From assembly GCF_905479755.1 (NCBI RefSeq), contig NZ_CAJQNT010000019.1:1-41403 (forward strand): DNA of 41,403 nucleotides, given 5' to 3'. Shown piece by piece: positions 31,231 through 40,335 of the stretch. Source of the DNA: an uncultured Schumannella sp. (GTDB lineage Bacteria; Actinomycetota; Actinomycetes; Actinomycetales; Microbacteriaceae). Within the stretch, counting starts at the first letter, position 1, and each line of letters starts with the position of its first letter. The notes beneath the pieces are model-generated. The model saw only the letters and a list, made by a program, of their open reading frames with translations, made no database searches and was not told where the DNA came from. The position numbers and the translations under genes were made by a program.

Positions 31231-31278
31231 TCGCTCGAGGGGTCACACCACACGCGTTCTCCCCCATAAGGACATCTC

Positions 31279-31458
31279 ATGAACACCTTCCTTACCCGCG
31301 TTTCCTCCTCCGTTCGCTCCCTCGCGTCACGCGATGACGGCAACGCCGCCGAGTACGGGCTCATCGTCGGACTCGTCTCGGTCGCCATCATTGGTGCGCT
31401 GATCGCGCTCGGACTGGCGCTCTCGGGCACCTTCGGCGACATCACCGGCGCTCTGTGA
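31279..31458 (+). CDS. flp: Flp-type IVb pilin
   Basis: This is the major pilin subunit. The 59-residue protein begins MNTFLTRVSSSVRSLASRDD, followed by GNAAEYGLIVGLVSVAIIG and a hydrophobic C-terminal helix ending FGDITGAL. The Glu-Tyr pair (E25, Y26) of Flp pilins is present. The usual cleavage rule is Gly followed by four residues and then EY; here only three residues lie between G21 and E25, so processing may occur before G21. AAGGAC upstream of ATG 31279 serves as ribosome binding site. It has its own promoter and long leader. Confidence 0.92.
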   Translation: MNTFLTRVSSSVRSLASRDDGNAAEYGLIVGLVSVAIIGALIALGLALSGTFGDITGAL

Positions 31459-31482
31459 TCCGCTCGGTCCCGACGGTCTGAG

Positions 31483-31516
31483 GGGGCCGACTCGACGAAG
31501 CCGTCTGGTCGGCCCC
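31483..31516 (+). terminator. Hairpin between flp and tadE
   Basis: GGGGCCGAC (31483-31491) pairs perfectly with GTCGGCCCC (31508-31516) around a 16-nt loop, 24 bp after the flp stop. Without a T-run it is more likely an attenuator or 3' stabiliser that lets pilin exceed the downstream machinery than a complete terminator. Confidence 0.5.
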
Positions 31517-31530
31517 GTCACTCCACGACC

Positions 31531-31914
31531 ATGCGCCGTGATCCCGAACGGGGCGCAGCAGCCGTTGAATTCGCGCTGATCCTCCCCGTCCTCCTCGTGC
31601 TCGTCCTGGGGATGTTTGAGTTCTCCCGGGCTTTTCATACGCAGATCGCTGTCACCAACGCGGCCCGTGAGGGCGCACGCGTGATGGCGATTCACGACGA
31701 CCCCGCGAAGGCGTCCAGCGCCGCGATCGCGGCAGCCCCGACGCTCGATCCCGCGATCGGTGCCGGTCAGGTCTCGATCTCGCCCGCCTCGTGCGCGGCG
31801 AACCCCGGGGGCACGGTCAGCTTCGCCATCAGCTACGACCTCGCCCTCATGACCGGATTCTTCGGAGTCTCGATCCCGATCCACGGAGTTGGGGTGATGC
31901 TATGCGGCGGCTGA
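31531..31914 (+). CDS. tadE: TadE-family pseudopilin
   Basis: This minor pilin-like protein of the Tad system has 127 residues. The signature RGAAAVEFALILPVLLVLVLGMFEFSRAF near the N-terminus includes the processed pseudopilin site (Gly, then Glu at +5) and one membrane helix; the remainder is a short extracytoplasmic domain with one conserved region TNAAREGARVM. Two cysteines occur (CAAN and the penultimate MLCGG). ATG 31531 has no strong ribosome binding site. It overlaps the TadG-like gene by 13 nt. Confidence 0.88.
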   Translation: MRRDPERGAAAVEFALILPVLLVLVLGMFEFSRAFHTQIAVTNAAREGARVMAIHDDPAKASSAAIAAAPTLDPAIGAGQVSISPASCAANPGGTVSFAISYDLALMTGFFGVSIPIHGVGVMLCGG

Positions 31915-32897
31915 TTGCGCGCCTGACCCGGGACGACACCGGTGCCAGCGCCATCTTGATCGGTCTGTTGATGATTCCGCTCCTCGGCGGACTCGCCATT
32001 TCGGTCGATGTCGGCATGCTCTACTCGGAGCGAGCCCAGTTGCAGAACGGTGCCGACGCGGCCGCGCTCGCCGTGGGCGCAGATTGCGCCGACGCGGGCG
32101 GATGCAGCCAATCGGTCTCGATTGCGAACCAGTTCGCCGACCTGAACACGGTTGACGGCAGCGCGTTCGCGTTCAACCCGACCTTCCCGACCTCCACGAG
32201 CGCCACGGTCGTCGCGCGGACCGAGCAGGCGGACGGGGGGATCGGGGTCCGGCATCCCTTCGCCCAGTTCCTCGGGTTCACCGAGACCACGGTGACCGCG
32301 GAGGCCACGGTCGAGTGGGGGTCGCCGCGCGCGGGCTACGTTCTGCCCCTCGCGCTGTCCTACTGCGAATTCGAGAACGCTGACCTCGAGGTGCGGACTC
32401 TCATCCAGTACGACACCAATAAGCCGTGCAAGGGGCCCATCGGCCAGCCGATCGCCGGCGGCTTCGGATGGCTGGACCAGTTGCCGGACCGCTGCGAGGC
32501 CTTCGTCGACCTCGACGACCCGCTCGTCGGCAGCGACCCCGGAAACGATCCGCCGAAGAACTGCGAGGACCTGTTCCAGACCTTGGAGGGCACGACCGTG
32601 CTGATCCCGGTCTACGACTGCAGCTACGCCGCGAACAAGCCCGGTGACTGCTCCAACGGTGTCAACGGCCAGAAGGGCGTGTACCGGATCTGGGCCTTCG
32701 CCGCGTTCTACGTCACCGGCTGGAAGTTCAGCGGGAACGGCAACGGCATCATGCACAACCCCGACCCGCTTGCTCCGGCGTGCACGGGCAACTGCCGTGG
32801 CATCCAGGGCTACTTCCAGGAGTGGGTCGAGGTCGGCGGCGACTGGGAGCTGGGTGGGCCCGGACTCGCGGTCACCGTCGTCCGATTGATCAACTAA
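31902..32897 (+). CDS. TadG-like pilus assembly protein
   Basis: This membrane-anchored extracellular protein has 331 residues. A short basic cytosolic start is followed by TGASAILIGLLMIPLLGGLAIS and VDVGMLYSERAQLQNGADAAALA, the TadG_N/Flp_N pattern. The large outer domain contains about ten cysteines, in several CxnC pairs (for example CADAGGC, CTGNC), suggesting disulfides. No von Willebrand factor A domain is visible, unlike proteobacterial TadG. ATG 31902 lies inside tadE, so translation is coupled. Role in pilus assembly is inferred from context. Confidence 0.85.
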   Translation: MRRLIARLTRDDTGASAILIGLLMIPLLGGLAISVDVGMLYSERAQLQNGADAAALAVGADCADAGGCSQSVSIANQFADLNTVDGSAFAFNPTFPTSTSATVVARTEQADGGIGVRHPFAQFLGFTETTVTAEATVEWGSPRAGYVLPLALSYCEFENADLEVRTLIQYDTNKPCKGPIGQPIAGGFGWLDQLPDRCEAFVDLDDPLVGSDPGNDPPKNCEDLFQTLEGTTVLIPVYDCSYAANKPGDCSNGVNGQKGVYRIWAFAAFYVTGWKFSGNGNGIMHNPDPLAPACTGNCRGIQGYFQEWVEVGGDWELGGPGLAVTVVRLIN

Positions 32898-32918
32898 CCC
32901 GAGGGGCGCTGCTGACTC

Positions 32919-33650
32919 ATGAGAATTCGCATCATCGGTGGAATCATCGCCGTCCTGCTGGCCGCCGTCGGCGCCTTCGCCGTCATCCTTTATGTGCAGG
33001 ATGCCGACCGTCGCGCCGCGGCGGGAGCGGAGTTCGTTGATGTCTATGTCGTGCAGGAACTCGTGCCGAGCGGCACCGCGGGAAGCGAGCTGGCGGAATT
33101 CGTCAGCCTCACGAGCCTTCCCGCGCTCGCGGTGAGCACCGACCGCGTGCGCACCCTCGAGGACGTCTCGGCGCTCGTGGCGACGGCCGACCTTCTGCCC
33201 GGAGACCAGCTCGTGCAGGCGAGATTCGCGAGCCCCGAGGTGCTCGCCGCCCGCGGCGACGTGGCCATCCCGGACGGCATGCAAGAGGTGACGATCGCCT
33301 TCCCGCTCGAACGGGTGGTCGGCGGCAGCATCGTGGCCGGCTCCACGGTGGGTGTTGTTGTCACCTCGACGGATGCGGACGGCTCCACCACCCAGTTCGT
33401 CTTCCACAAGGTCCTGGTCACGCGGACGCAGCCCGGCGACAGCATCTCGGCGAGCGCGGACGAGGCCGACAGTGGTCCGGTCTCCACGATCATGGTGACC
33501 CTGGCGGTGACCACGCGGCAGGTGGAGAAGCTCGTCTGGGCGGCCGAGTTGTGGGCCGACAACCGCGCCGGGATCTGGTTGACGCTTCAGCCGGAGTCGG
33601 CGAGCGAATCGGGGTCAGCCGCGGTCACCGAGGGCAGCATCTTCCCGTGA
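32919..33650 (+). CDS. cpaB: CpaB/RcpC-like pilus assembly protein
   Basis: This 243-residue protein has one N-terminal membrane anchor (IIGGIIAVLLAAVGAFAVIL) and a periplasm-side domain that matches the CpaB/SAF layout: FVDVYVVQELVPSGT, a LLPGDQLVQARFAS SAF-like turn and an AIPDGMQEVTIAFPLERVVGGSIVAGSTVGV RcpC region. In diderms CpaB contacts the secretin; this organism has no secretin gene here, as usual for actinobacteria. Its stop overlaps the TadZ start (GTGA). Confidence 0.85.
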   Translation: MRIRIIGGIIAVLLAAVGAFAVILYVQDADRRAAAGAEFVDVYVVQELVPSGTAGSELAEFVSLTSLPALAVSTDRVRTLEDVSALVATADLLPGDQLVQARFASPEVLAARGDVAIPDGMQEVTIAFPLERVVGGSIVAGSTVGVVVTSTDADGSTTQFVFHKVLVTRTQPGDSISASADEADSGPVSTIMVTLAVTTRQVEKLVWAAELWADNRAGIWLTLQPESASESGSAAVTEGSIFP

Positions 33651-34909
33651 GCCGCTACTTCCTCGTCACGCGCAGTGCCGACTTCGGGGAGCGACTGCAC
33701 CAGTTGCTCGGGAGTCGGCTGACGAGTGTGGCCGGGGAGCAGCTGGCACGGGGAGTCGGCGGGGTCGCCGAGCAGGCCTCGCCGCGTCACAGCGTCGCGC
33801 TGCTCGGCCCCGCGGTGTCGTTTCAGGAGACGCGCGAACTGACGGGGGCGCTCACCGAACGCTATCCCGGGATCGGCCTGGTCATCGTGCACGAGGGGAC
33901 CGCCGAGCTCGAGGATTGGGTCGATGATCTCGGGATCCACGCCGTGCTCGATCCGCGCTCCGACGACCCGACGATCACGCAGCTGCTCGATCGCCTGGAC
34001 ACCTGGTGGGCCGCCGTCCGCGGCGAGGCGTTCGTCGACGCGGAGTCCGAACCCGCACCCGGGGTCGCCTCGGGCGAGGTCGTCGAGACGGATGCCGAGG
34101 AGGGAGCGCTCGAGCCCGCGTTGCCGGAACCGATCGCGGAGTCGGCGCGCCGAGCGGTGGTCGCCGTGGTCGCCCCCAAGGGCGGACAGGGCAAGACGAC
34201 GATGGCGATCAACCTGGCGACGGCGCTCGCGGAGGTGGCTCCGAACTCGGTGGTCCTCGTCGATGCGGATCTGCAGTTCGGCGATATCGCCAACAGCCTC
34301 GAGCTGCCCGTCAATCGCACGGTCAGCGAGATCGTGGAGCGGCTCGGCGACGAGATGGCGATCAAGACCGCGATCGTCCGGCATCCGGACGGGTTTTTCG
34401 TGATTCCCGCGCCCGTCAGCCCCGAACTCGCCGATGCCGTTCGGCCGGCCCAGGTGTCACGGCTCGTGCAGGAGCTGGCGGCGATCTTCCGGTATGTCGT
34501 CATCGACACGACGCCGGGGCTCGGCGAGAACTCGCTCGCCGTGGTGGAGGCCGCCACGGACCTCGTGCTCGTCTCCACGTTGAGCGTGCCGAGCTTGCGG
34601 GCGCTGCACAGCGAGCTCGCCGTCTTGGCGTCGATCGAGCTGCTTCCCGCCCGCCGCTACATCGTGCTCAATCAGGTGGATCGAGTCAGCGGCCTCACCG
34701 TCTCCGACGCCGAGACGATCCTGGGCGCGTCGGTCGAGGTGACGGTCCCGCGTTCGCCCGCCGTTGTTCTCGCCAGCAATCGGGGCCGACCGCTGTTGCG
34801 CGACGACAGCCGTGACGCCGCCGCGCAGGCGATCCGCGATCTCGCCGCCCGCATCGATCTCGCCGTCGTCGTCTCGCGGCGCCGCACGCACAGGAGGTTT
34901 CGCTCGTGA
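33647..34909 (+). CDS. TadZ/CpaE-like ATPase
   Basis: This ParA/MinD-type protein localises the Tad machinery at the membrane or pole. The 420 residues begin with a degenerate receiver-like domain (about 1-125) that lacks an evident phosphorylatable Asp at the end of strand 3 (VALLGPAVSF). The ATPase domain carries the deviant Walker A KGGQGKTT (about 180-187), VDADLQFGDIA, and VVIDTTPGL. GTG 33647 overlaps cpaB; a longer frame upstream is not needed. The C-terminus is Arg-rich and overlaps tadA by 4 nt. Confidence 0.88.
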   Translation: MSRYFLVTRSADFGERLHQLLGSRLTSVAGEQLARGVGGVAEQASPRHSVALLGPAVSFQETRELTGALTERYPGIGLVIVHEGTAELEDWVDDLGIHAVLDPRSDDPTITQLLDRLDTWWAAVRGEAFVDAESEPAPGVASGEVVETDAEEGALEPALPEPIAESARRAVVAVVAPKGGQGKTTMAINLATALAEVAPNSVVLVDADLQFGDIANSLELPVNRTVSEIVERLGDEMAIKTAIVRHPDGFFVIPAPVSPELADAVRPAQVSRLVQELAAIFRYVVIDTTPGLGENSLAVVEAATDLVLVSTLSVPSLRALHSELAVLASIELLPARRYIVLNQVDRVSGLTVSDAETILGASVEVTVPRSPAVVLASNRGRPLLRDDSRDAAAQAIRDLAARIDLAVVVSRRRTHRRFRS

Positions 34910-36480
34910 ACCTGAATGAACGACTCGAGGCCGCTCGGGCCCGTCACCGCCGCTCCGATGCCGAGGAGTTGGTCGCCAAGCGCGTGGCGACGCCGCCCCC
35001 CGCGGCGCCGCTGTCCGAGGCGACCGCGTCCGAGCCGGCCGTGCCCGAGCCGACCGTGCCCGACGTTGCGCTCGCGACGACGGAGGCGCCCGAGGTGACG
35101 GTGACCCGGACTCCCGCGTCGGGGGTCCGCGTGCCGGAACCGGAGGCCGAGGAGCGGCCCGCCGCCCCGCCACCCGCGGCCCGCGCACTCGATCCGCTCG
35201 CCGACCTGAAGGAGCACGCGGCCCAGGAATTGTTCGTGCGCATCGGCGCGCGACTCAACGATCCCTCGCTCACGGAGGAGGGCCTGCACGAACTCGCTCG
35301 CGCCGAACTGAGTCGCATCGTCGCGGCTGAGCCCGTCGCGCTCTCGGTCGCCGAACGCAATCGACTCCTCGACGAGATCGGAGCCGACGTGCTCGGCTAC
35401 GGCCCCCTGGAGGGCCTGCTGGAGGACGAGACGATCACCGAGATCATGGTCAATCGCTTCGACCAGATCTACGTCGAACGCGAGGGTCGCATTGTCGAGC
35501 TTCCGGCGCGGTTCTCCAGCGAAGCCCAGCTGCGCCGGGTCATCGAACGCGTCGTCTCGCGCGTCGGGCGCCGCATCGACGAGTCCTCGCCGCTCGTCGA
35601 CGCTCGGCTCGAAGACGGATCGCGCGTCAACGCCATCATCCCGCCGCTCGCGGTCAACGGGGCCTCGCTCACGGTGCGCAAGTTCTCCCGCGTTCCCCTC
35701 ACGGCGGCCGACCTCGTCGCGTTCGGCACGATGTCCGAGGGGATGCGCGACGTCCTCGACGCCGCCGTCCGGGGCCGCCTCAACATCCTGGTCTCCGGGG
35801 GAACCGGAACCGGAAAGACGACCCTGCTGAACGTCCTCTCGGCGTTCATCCCCTCCGACGAACGGATCATCACGATCGAGGATGCGGTGGAGCTGCAGCT
35901 CCAGCAGGAGCACGTGGTGCGGCTGGAGTCGAGGCCGCCCAACATCGAAGGTCGCGGCGAGGTGACGATCCGTGATCTCGTCAGGAACTCGTTGCGAATG
36001 CGGCCCGATCGGATCGTGATCGGCGAGGTGCGCGGCGGCGAGAGCCTCGACATGCTGCAGGCGATGAACACCGGTCACGAGGGCTCGATCTCGACCATCC
36101 ACGCGAACTCGCCGCGCGACGCGATCTCACGGATGGAGACGCTCGTGCTGATGGCGGGAATGGATCTTCCCCTTCGCGCCGTTCGCGAGCAGATCGCGTC
36201 GTCTCTGGATCTCATCGTGCAGATCGCCCGCATGAAGGACGGGCAGCGCCGCGTCACCCACGTCACCGAAGTTCAGGGCATGGAGGGCGAGGTCATCACG
36301 CTTCAGGATGCGTTCTTGTTCGACTACGACGCCGGGATCGACGACGACGGCAAGTTCCTCGGCCACGCGGTGGCGACCGGGATCCGTCCTCGGTTCGTTG
36401 AGCACCTGCACGATGTCGGCATCCGTCTGGACCCGTCGCTGTTCGGCGACCTCGCCACGGCACCGAGGAGGGCACGATGA
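34906..36480 (+). CDS. cpaF: Tad pilus secretion ATPase (TadA/CpaF)
   Basis: This cytosolic hexameric ATPase powers pilus polymerisation. The 524 residues start with a Pro/Glu/Ala-rich disordered stretch (about 25-95), then the N-terminal domain (about 100-220), and the ATPase core: Walker A SGGTGTGKTT (about 297-306), the Asp box, Walker B IVIGEVRGGE (about 370-379) and the His box TGHEGSISTIHAN. AGGAGG precedes GTG 34906, which overlaps the TadZ stop. The symbol cpaF is used to avoid confusion with the tRNA deaminase tadA at 1247. Confidence 0.94.
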   Translation: MNLNERLEAARARHRRSDAEELVAKRVATPPPAAPLSEATASEPAVPEPTVPDVALATTEAPEVTVTRTPASGVRVPEPEAEERPAAPPPAARALDPLADLKEHAAQELFVRIGARLNDPSLTEEGLHELARAELSRIVAAEPVALSVAERNRLLDEIGADVLGYGPLEGLLEDETITEIMVNRFDQIYVEREGRIVELPARFSSEAQLRRVIERVVSRVGRRIDESSPLVDARLEDGSRVNAIIPPLAVNGASLTVRKFSRVPLTAADLVAFGTMSEGMRDVLDAAVRGRLNILVSGGTGTGKTTLLNVLSAFIPSDERIITIEDAVELQLQQEHVVRLESRPPNIEGRGEVTIRDLVRNSLRMRPDRIVIGEVRGGESLDMLQAMNTGHEGSISTIHANSPRDAISRMETLVLMAGMDLPLRAVREQIASSLDLIVQIARMKDGQRRVTHVTEVQGMEGEVITLQDAFLFDYDAGIDDDGKFLGHAVATGIRPRFVEHLHDVGIRLDPSLFGDLATAPRRAR

Positions 36481-37430
36481 CTCCCGGGGTGCTGTTCGGC
36501 GGCATCGTCCTGGTCGCCTTCGCTCTGCTCGCGATCGTGTTCTTCGTGATCGCGCCGCCGACGCCGCGGGTGCCGATCGAGCGGCGCATCGAGCCGGGAA
36601 CGCGGCACGTTCCCGCGCTCACCCGAGCAACCGACCTCACCGTGGCGGCGATCGAGGCGACCTTCCGCGGGCGTCGCGGCGTGTTCTCGGCCGACGAGCT
36701 GGAGTTGGCCGGGGTCAAGGCGAGCCCGTCCGCCTTTCTGTTGCGGGTGTTCATCGCGGCGGCGGTGCTCGCCCTGCTCGGCGTGCTGCTCGGGTTCGAT
36801 TCGTTCTGGTCGATTCCGCTCGCCCTCGGTTTCGCGCTCACGGCGCCGATCGGAGCCAAGGTGATTCTGAGCGTGCTCACGTCGCGCCGCTGTGCGCGTT
36901 TCGCCGATCAGCTCGACGACACCCTTCAGCTGCTCGCGGGCAACCTCCGCGCGGGCTACGGATTGGTGCAGAGCCTGGATGCGGTCGCCCGCGACGCGGA
37001 GGAGCCGACCGCATCCGAGTTCGCCCGTGTCGTCAACGAAACCCGGATCGGCCGCGAGCTCGGCAACGCGTTGGAGGACTCCGCTCGCCGCATGCGCAGT
37101 GACGACTTCGTCTGGGTGGCGCAGGCGATCGCGATCAACCGCGAAACCGGCGGCAATCTCGCCGAGGTGCTGCACCAGGTGGCGGCGACCATCCGCGAGC
37201 GCAGCCAGATCCGCCGGCAGGTCGTGGCGCTGAGCGCCGAGGGTCGGCTCTCGGGTCTGGTGCTGATCGCGCTGCCCTTCGTCGTGTTCGCGGCCGTCCT
37301 TCTCATCCAGCCCGCCTACTTCGCGATCTTCTTCACCTCGGTCGTGGGTGTGATCGCGCTCGTCGCCGCCGTGCTCCTGCTCGGTGTCGGCGCCGCCTGG
37401 ATGTCGGCCGTCACCCGGGTGAAGTTCTAG
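36477..37430 (+). CDS. tadB: Tad pilus inner-membrane platform protein TadB
   Basis: This type II secretion F-like membrane protein contacts the ATPase. The 317 residues have an N-terminal helix (5-27), two more hydrophobic segments (about 90-130), a cytosolic helical F domain (about 140-250; LDDTLQLLAGNLRAGYGLVQSLDAVA) and two C-terminal helices. The ATG overlaps the cpaF stop (ATGA), so translation is coupled. It pairs with TadC, 8 bp downstream. Confidence 0.92.
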   Translation: MTPGVLFGGIVLVAFALLAIVFFVIAPPTPRVPIERRIEPGTRHVPALTRATDLTVAAIEATFRGRRGVFSADELELAGVKASPSAFLLRVFIAAAVLALLGVLLGFDSFWSIPLALGFALTAPIGAKVILSVLTSRRCARFADQLDDTLQLLAGNLRAGYGLVQSLDAVARDAEEPTASEFARVVNETRIGRELGNALEDSARRMRSDDFVWVAQAIAINRETGGNLAEVLHQVAATIRERSQIRRQVVALSAEGRLSGLVLIALPFVVFAAVLLIQPAYFAIFFTSVVGVIALVAAVLLLGVGAAWMSAVTRVKF

Positions 37431-37438
37431 GAGTCGTC

Positions 37439-38323
37439 ATGCCGATCGAAATCATTCTGGGAGCCGTCGCCCTCGCCGTGGGGGTCGTCGGAGTTTTGTT
37501 CTTCGTGTTCTTGGCGGTTCCGGTCGGTGCGCCGACCGTGCACGAGCTTCCGCCGGAGCGCCCGAGGGGGCCGAACGCGGCCGCGTCGACTCCCGGCGCG
37601 CGGTCGGCGCGGCTGGTGCGCCGCGTCCCGAGCGGGTACATCGGGTGGATCGAACGCCAGATCGTGTACGCGGGTCGGCAGTCCGATTGGACGGCGGGCG
37701 GATTCCTGGTGATCAAGCTGGTCGTCTCGGCGGGTGCCGTGGTGCTCGCCGGCCTGTGGATCGCCGTCGACCCTCAACAGCCGCTTCGCGTCGTTCCTGC
37801 GTTGGTGATGCTCGCGCTCGCCCTGGTCGCCCCGGAGGTGATCCTGAACAGCCGCGCCGACGATCGCCAGACCGCGATCCGCCTCGCGCTTCCGGACACG
37901 CTCGACCAGATGACGATCGCCGTGGAGGCGGGACTCGGGTTCGATGCCGCGATGGCGAAGGCGGCGCACAACGGCTCGGGGCCGCTCGCCGAAGAACTGA
38001 TTCGCGTCATCCAGGACATGAGCATCGGGCAGTCGCGACGGGATGCCTACCGGGCACTGGAGCGTCGAACCTCGAGCGAGGATCTGCGCCGTTTCATTCG
38101 CGCGGTGGTGCAGGCGGATGCCTACGGAATCGCGATCGCCGACGTGCTGCGCGTGCAGGCGGGGGAGATGCGCGTCAAACGGCGGCAGCGCGCCGAGGAG
38201 CTGGCCATGAAGGTCCCGGTGAAGATCGTGTTCCCGCTCGTGCTGTGCATCCTGCCGGTGCTGTTCATCGTGATTCTGACGCCAGCCGTGATCGGGATCT
38301 TCTCCGCATTCAGCGGCCTCTGA
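37439..38323 (+). CDS. tadC: Tad pilus inner-membrane platform protein TadC
   Basis: The second F-like platform protein has 294 residues: an N-terminal helix (4-24), paired helices (about 85-130), a cytosolic domain with LPDTLDQMTIAVEAGLGFDAAMAKAA (about 143-170), QADAYGIAIADVLRVQA, and a C-terminal helix that ends VIGIFSAFSGL. This last part is the typical TadC C-terminus. It is the last gene of the Tad operon and converges on the cardiolipin synthase gene with 7 bp between stops. No TadD or secretin follows. Confidence 0.92.
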   Translation: MPIEIILGAVALAVGVVGVLFFVFLAVPVGAPTVHELPPERPRGPNAAASTPGARSARLVRRVPSGYIGWIERQIVYAGRQSDWTAGGFLVIKLVVSAGAVVLAGLWIAVDPQQPLRVVPALVMLALALVAPEVILNSRADDRQTAIRLALPDTLDQMTIAVEAGLGFDAAMAKAAHNGSGPLAEELIRVIQDMSIGQSRRDAYRALERRTSSEDLRRFIRAVVQADAYGIAIADVLRVQAGEMRVKRRQRAEELAMKVPVKIVFPLVLCILPVLFIVILTPAVIGIFSAFSGL

Positions 38324-38330
38324 CCGGTTC

Positions 38331-39812
38331 CTACTGCAGCGCCGCCGTCAGACGCACGACGTTGTCGACGGCTTGTTTCGCGAACGGCCGCGACAGCCAC
38401 TCGTCGAGGGTGAGCTCGCGCGAGTGCGCGCGGTATTCGTCTTCGATGTCGCGCAACCGCGCCAGGAAGTCGCCGCCGCGCACCATGATCGACAGTTCCA
38501 GGTCGAGCGTGAACGAGCGCATGTCCATGTTGCTCGAGCCGATGATCGAAATCTCGTCGTCGATCGTGATGTGCTTGGCGTGCAGGATGGTGGGCGCGCG
38601 ATACATGAAGATCCGCACCCCCGCGCGCAGGAGCGCCTCGTAGTAGCTGCGCTGCGCGTGGAACACCAGGAACTGGTCGCCGATCTCGGAGACGAACAGT
38701 TCGACATGGATGCCGCTCTGCGCGGCGGTCGTGATCGCGTAGAGCATCGAGTCGTCGGGCACGAAGTAGGGGCTCGTGAGGATGATCTTCTCGGTGGCGG
38801 CGTAGACGAGCGAGTTGAACAGCCGCAGGTTGTTCTCGCCCTCGAAGCCGGGTCCGCTCGGCACCACCTGGCAGTCGAGGTCGCCGTCGCTGGCGAGTCG
38901 AGCCGGATCGACGTTGCGGGTCAGGAGTTCGTCGGTCTCCGAGTACCAGTCGGTGACGAAGATCGCGTCGATGCCCGCGACGACCGGTCCCTCGAATCGC
39001 ACCATGAAGTCTTTCCAGACCAGGCCCCGGCGCGCGTTCCGCTTCCGCTGGTATCCGGGGTCGATGACGTTCGCCGAGCCGGTGAAGGCGACGGTGCCGT
39101 CGACCACGACGAGCTTGCGGTGGTTCCGCAGGTCGGGGCGCTGGATGCGCCCGCGCAGCGGCTGGAAGGGCAGCAGCAGGTGCCAGTCGGCCCCCATCTC
39201 GTTGAGGCGCTTCTTCGTGCGTCGGAATCCCGGGTACTGCCAGTTGCCGAGGTGGTCGAGCAGCACCCGCACGGCGACCCCGCGGCGGAGGGCGGCGTCG
39301 AGCGCGTCGAAGAACGGCGCCGTCGTGGCATCCAGCGACAGGATGTAGAACTCGACGTGCACGGAGCGCTGGGCGGCGTTGATCGCTGCGGTCATCGCGG
39401 CGAGCGCCTCGGCGTTGTCGGAGTAGAGCTCGGCGCTGTTCCCGCCGACGAGCGGCATCGCGCCGAGGCTGCGGTTCAGCTCGACGACCGGTTCGAGCCA
39501 CGTCGGGTCGCTGTCGTGCGGCGTGACGCGGTCGATGCCTTCCGTGGTGGCGTGGAGGTACCCGTTGATTTCGCTCTGCTTGCGGCGGCGCTCGCGCGGG
39601 AGCTTCGCCGAGCCGAGCATCAGGAACAACAGGATGCCGAGGTAGGGCAGGAAGAAGATCGCAAGCAACCAGGCCGCCGCCGTCTGCGGGCGTCGGTTGC
39701 GTGGCACGAAGATGAGCGAGAGCACGCGCACCGCGACGTCGATGGCCAGGGCGAGACCCAGGATGATCAGCGTGACGAGTGCGACTTCGGGAGTTTCCGC
39801 CTCGGGGTCCAT
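38331..39812 (-). CDS. cls: Cardiolipin synthase (phospholipase D superfamily)
   Basis: This membrane enzyme transfers phosphatidyl groups to make cardiolipin. The 493 residues begin with two membrane helices (about 11-32 and 43-64), followed by two phospholipase D domains. Each carries the HKD motif: NHRKLVVVDGTVAFTGSAN (His about 229) and LHAKHITIDDEISIIGSSN (His about 412). This is the bacterial ClsA-type layout. ATG 39812 has only a weak ribosome binding site. It lies 28 bp after yajQ and is probably cotranscribed with it. Confidence 0.92.
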   Translation of the reverse strand: MDPEAETPEVALVTLIILGLALAIDVAVRVLSLIFVPRNRRPQTAAAWLLAIFFLPYLGILLFLMLGSAKLPRERRRKQSEINGYLHATTEGIDRVTPHDSDPTWLEPVVELNRSLGAMPLVGGNSAELYSDNAEALAAMTAAINAAQRSVHVEFYILSLDATTAPFFDALDAALRRGVAVRVLLDHLGNWQYPGFRRTKKRLNEMGADWHLLLPFQPLRGRIQRPDLRNHRKLVVVDGTVAFTGSANVIDPGYQRKRNARRGLVWKDFMVRFEGPVVAGIDAIFVTDWYSETDELLTRNVDPARLASDGDLDCQVVPSGPGFEGENNLRLFNSLVYAATEKIILTSPYFVPDDSMLYAITTAAQSGIHVELFVSEIGDQFLVFHAQRSYYEALLRAGVRIFMYRAPTILHAKHITIDDEISIIGSSNMDMRSFTLDLELSIMVRGGDFLARLRDIEDEYRAHSRELTLDEWLSRPFAKQAVDNVVRLTAALQ

Positions 39813-39840
39813 GCTCAGCTCATCGCGTGGTGGCGCCCGC

Positions 39841-40329
39841 TCAGCGCATGTTCACGAACTGCAGGGCGACGTCGAGGTCTTTGCCCTTCAGCAGCGCGAT
39901 GACCGCCTGCAGGTCGTCACGGCTCTTCGACTGCACGCGCAGCTCGTCGCCCTGAATCTGGCTCTTCACCGACTTGGGGCCTTCGTCGCGGATGATCTTG
40001 GAGATCTTCTTGGCGTCGTCGCTCGAGATCCCCTCCTTCATCTTCGCTTCGATGCGGTACTCCTTGCCGCTCGCGAACGGCTCGCCCGCGTCGAGCGAGC
40101 GCAACGAGATGCCGCGCTTGATGAGCTTCTGCTCGAAGACGTCGAGCACCGCCTTGACGCGCTCTTCGGAGTTCGCCTTCATCAGGATCTTCTCGCCGCT
40201 GAACTCGAGCGAGGCGCCCACGTTCTTGAAGTCGTAGCGCTGCGCGATTTCCTTCTGCGCTTGGCTGAGGGCGTTCTGCGTCTCCATCGTGTCGACCTTG
40301 CTGACGATGTCGAATGAGGAATCTGCCAT
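39841..40329 (-). CDS. YajQ-family nucleotide-binding protein
   Basis: This 162-residue cytosolic protein has two ferredoxin-like domains. It begins [20 protein letters not shown] and contains [13 protein letters not shown] and the C-terminal SKDLQAVI-like helix followed by [13 protein letters not shown]. Family members bind nucleotides, and in Xanthomonas a YajQ protein binds cyclic di-GMP; the role here is unknown. ATG 40329 is leaderless (TAGCAT ends 6 nt upstream), divergent from the transglycosylase gene across only 22 bp. Confidence 0.94.
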   Translation of the reverse strand: MADSSFDIVSKVDTMETQNALSQAQKEIAQRYDFKNVGASLEFSGEKILMKANSEERVKAVLDVFEQKLIKRGISLRSLDAGEPFASGKEYRIEAKMKEGISSDDAKKISKIIRDEGPKSVKSQIQGDELRVQSKSRDDLQAVIALLKGKDLDVALQFVNMR

Positions 40330-40335
40330 GTCCCC

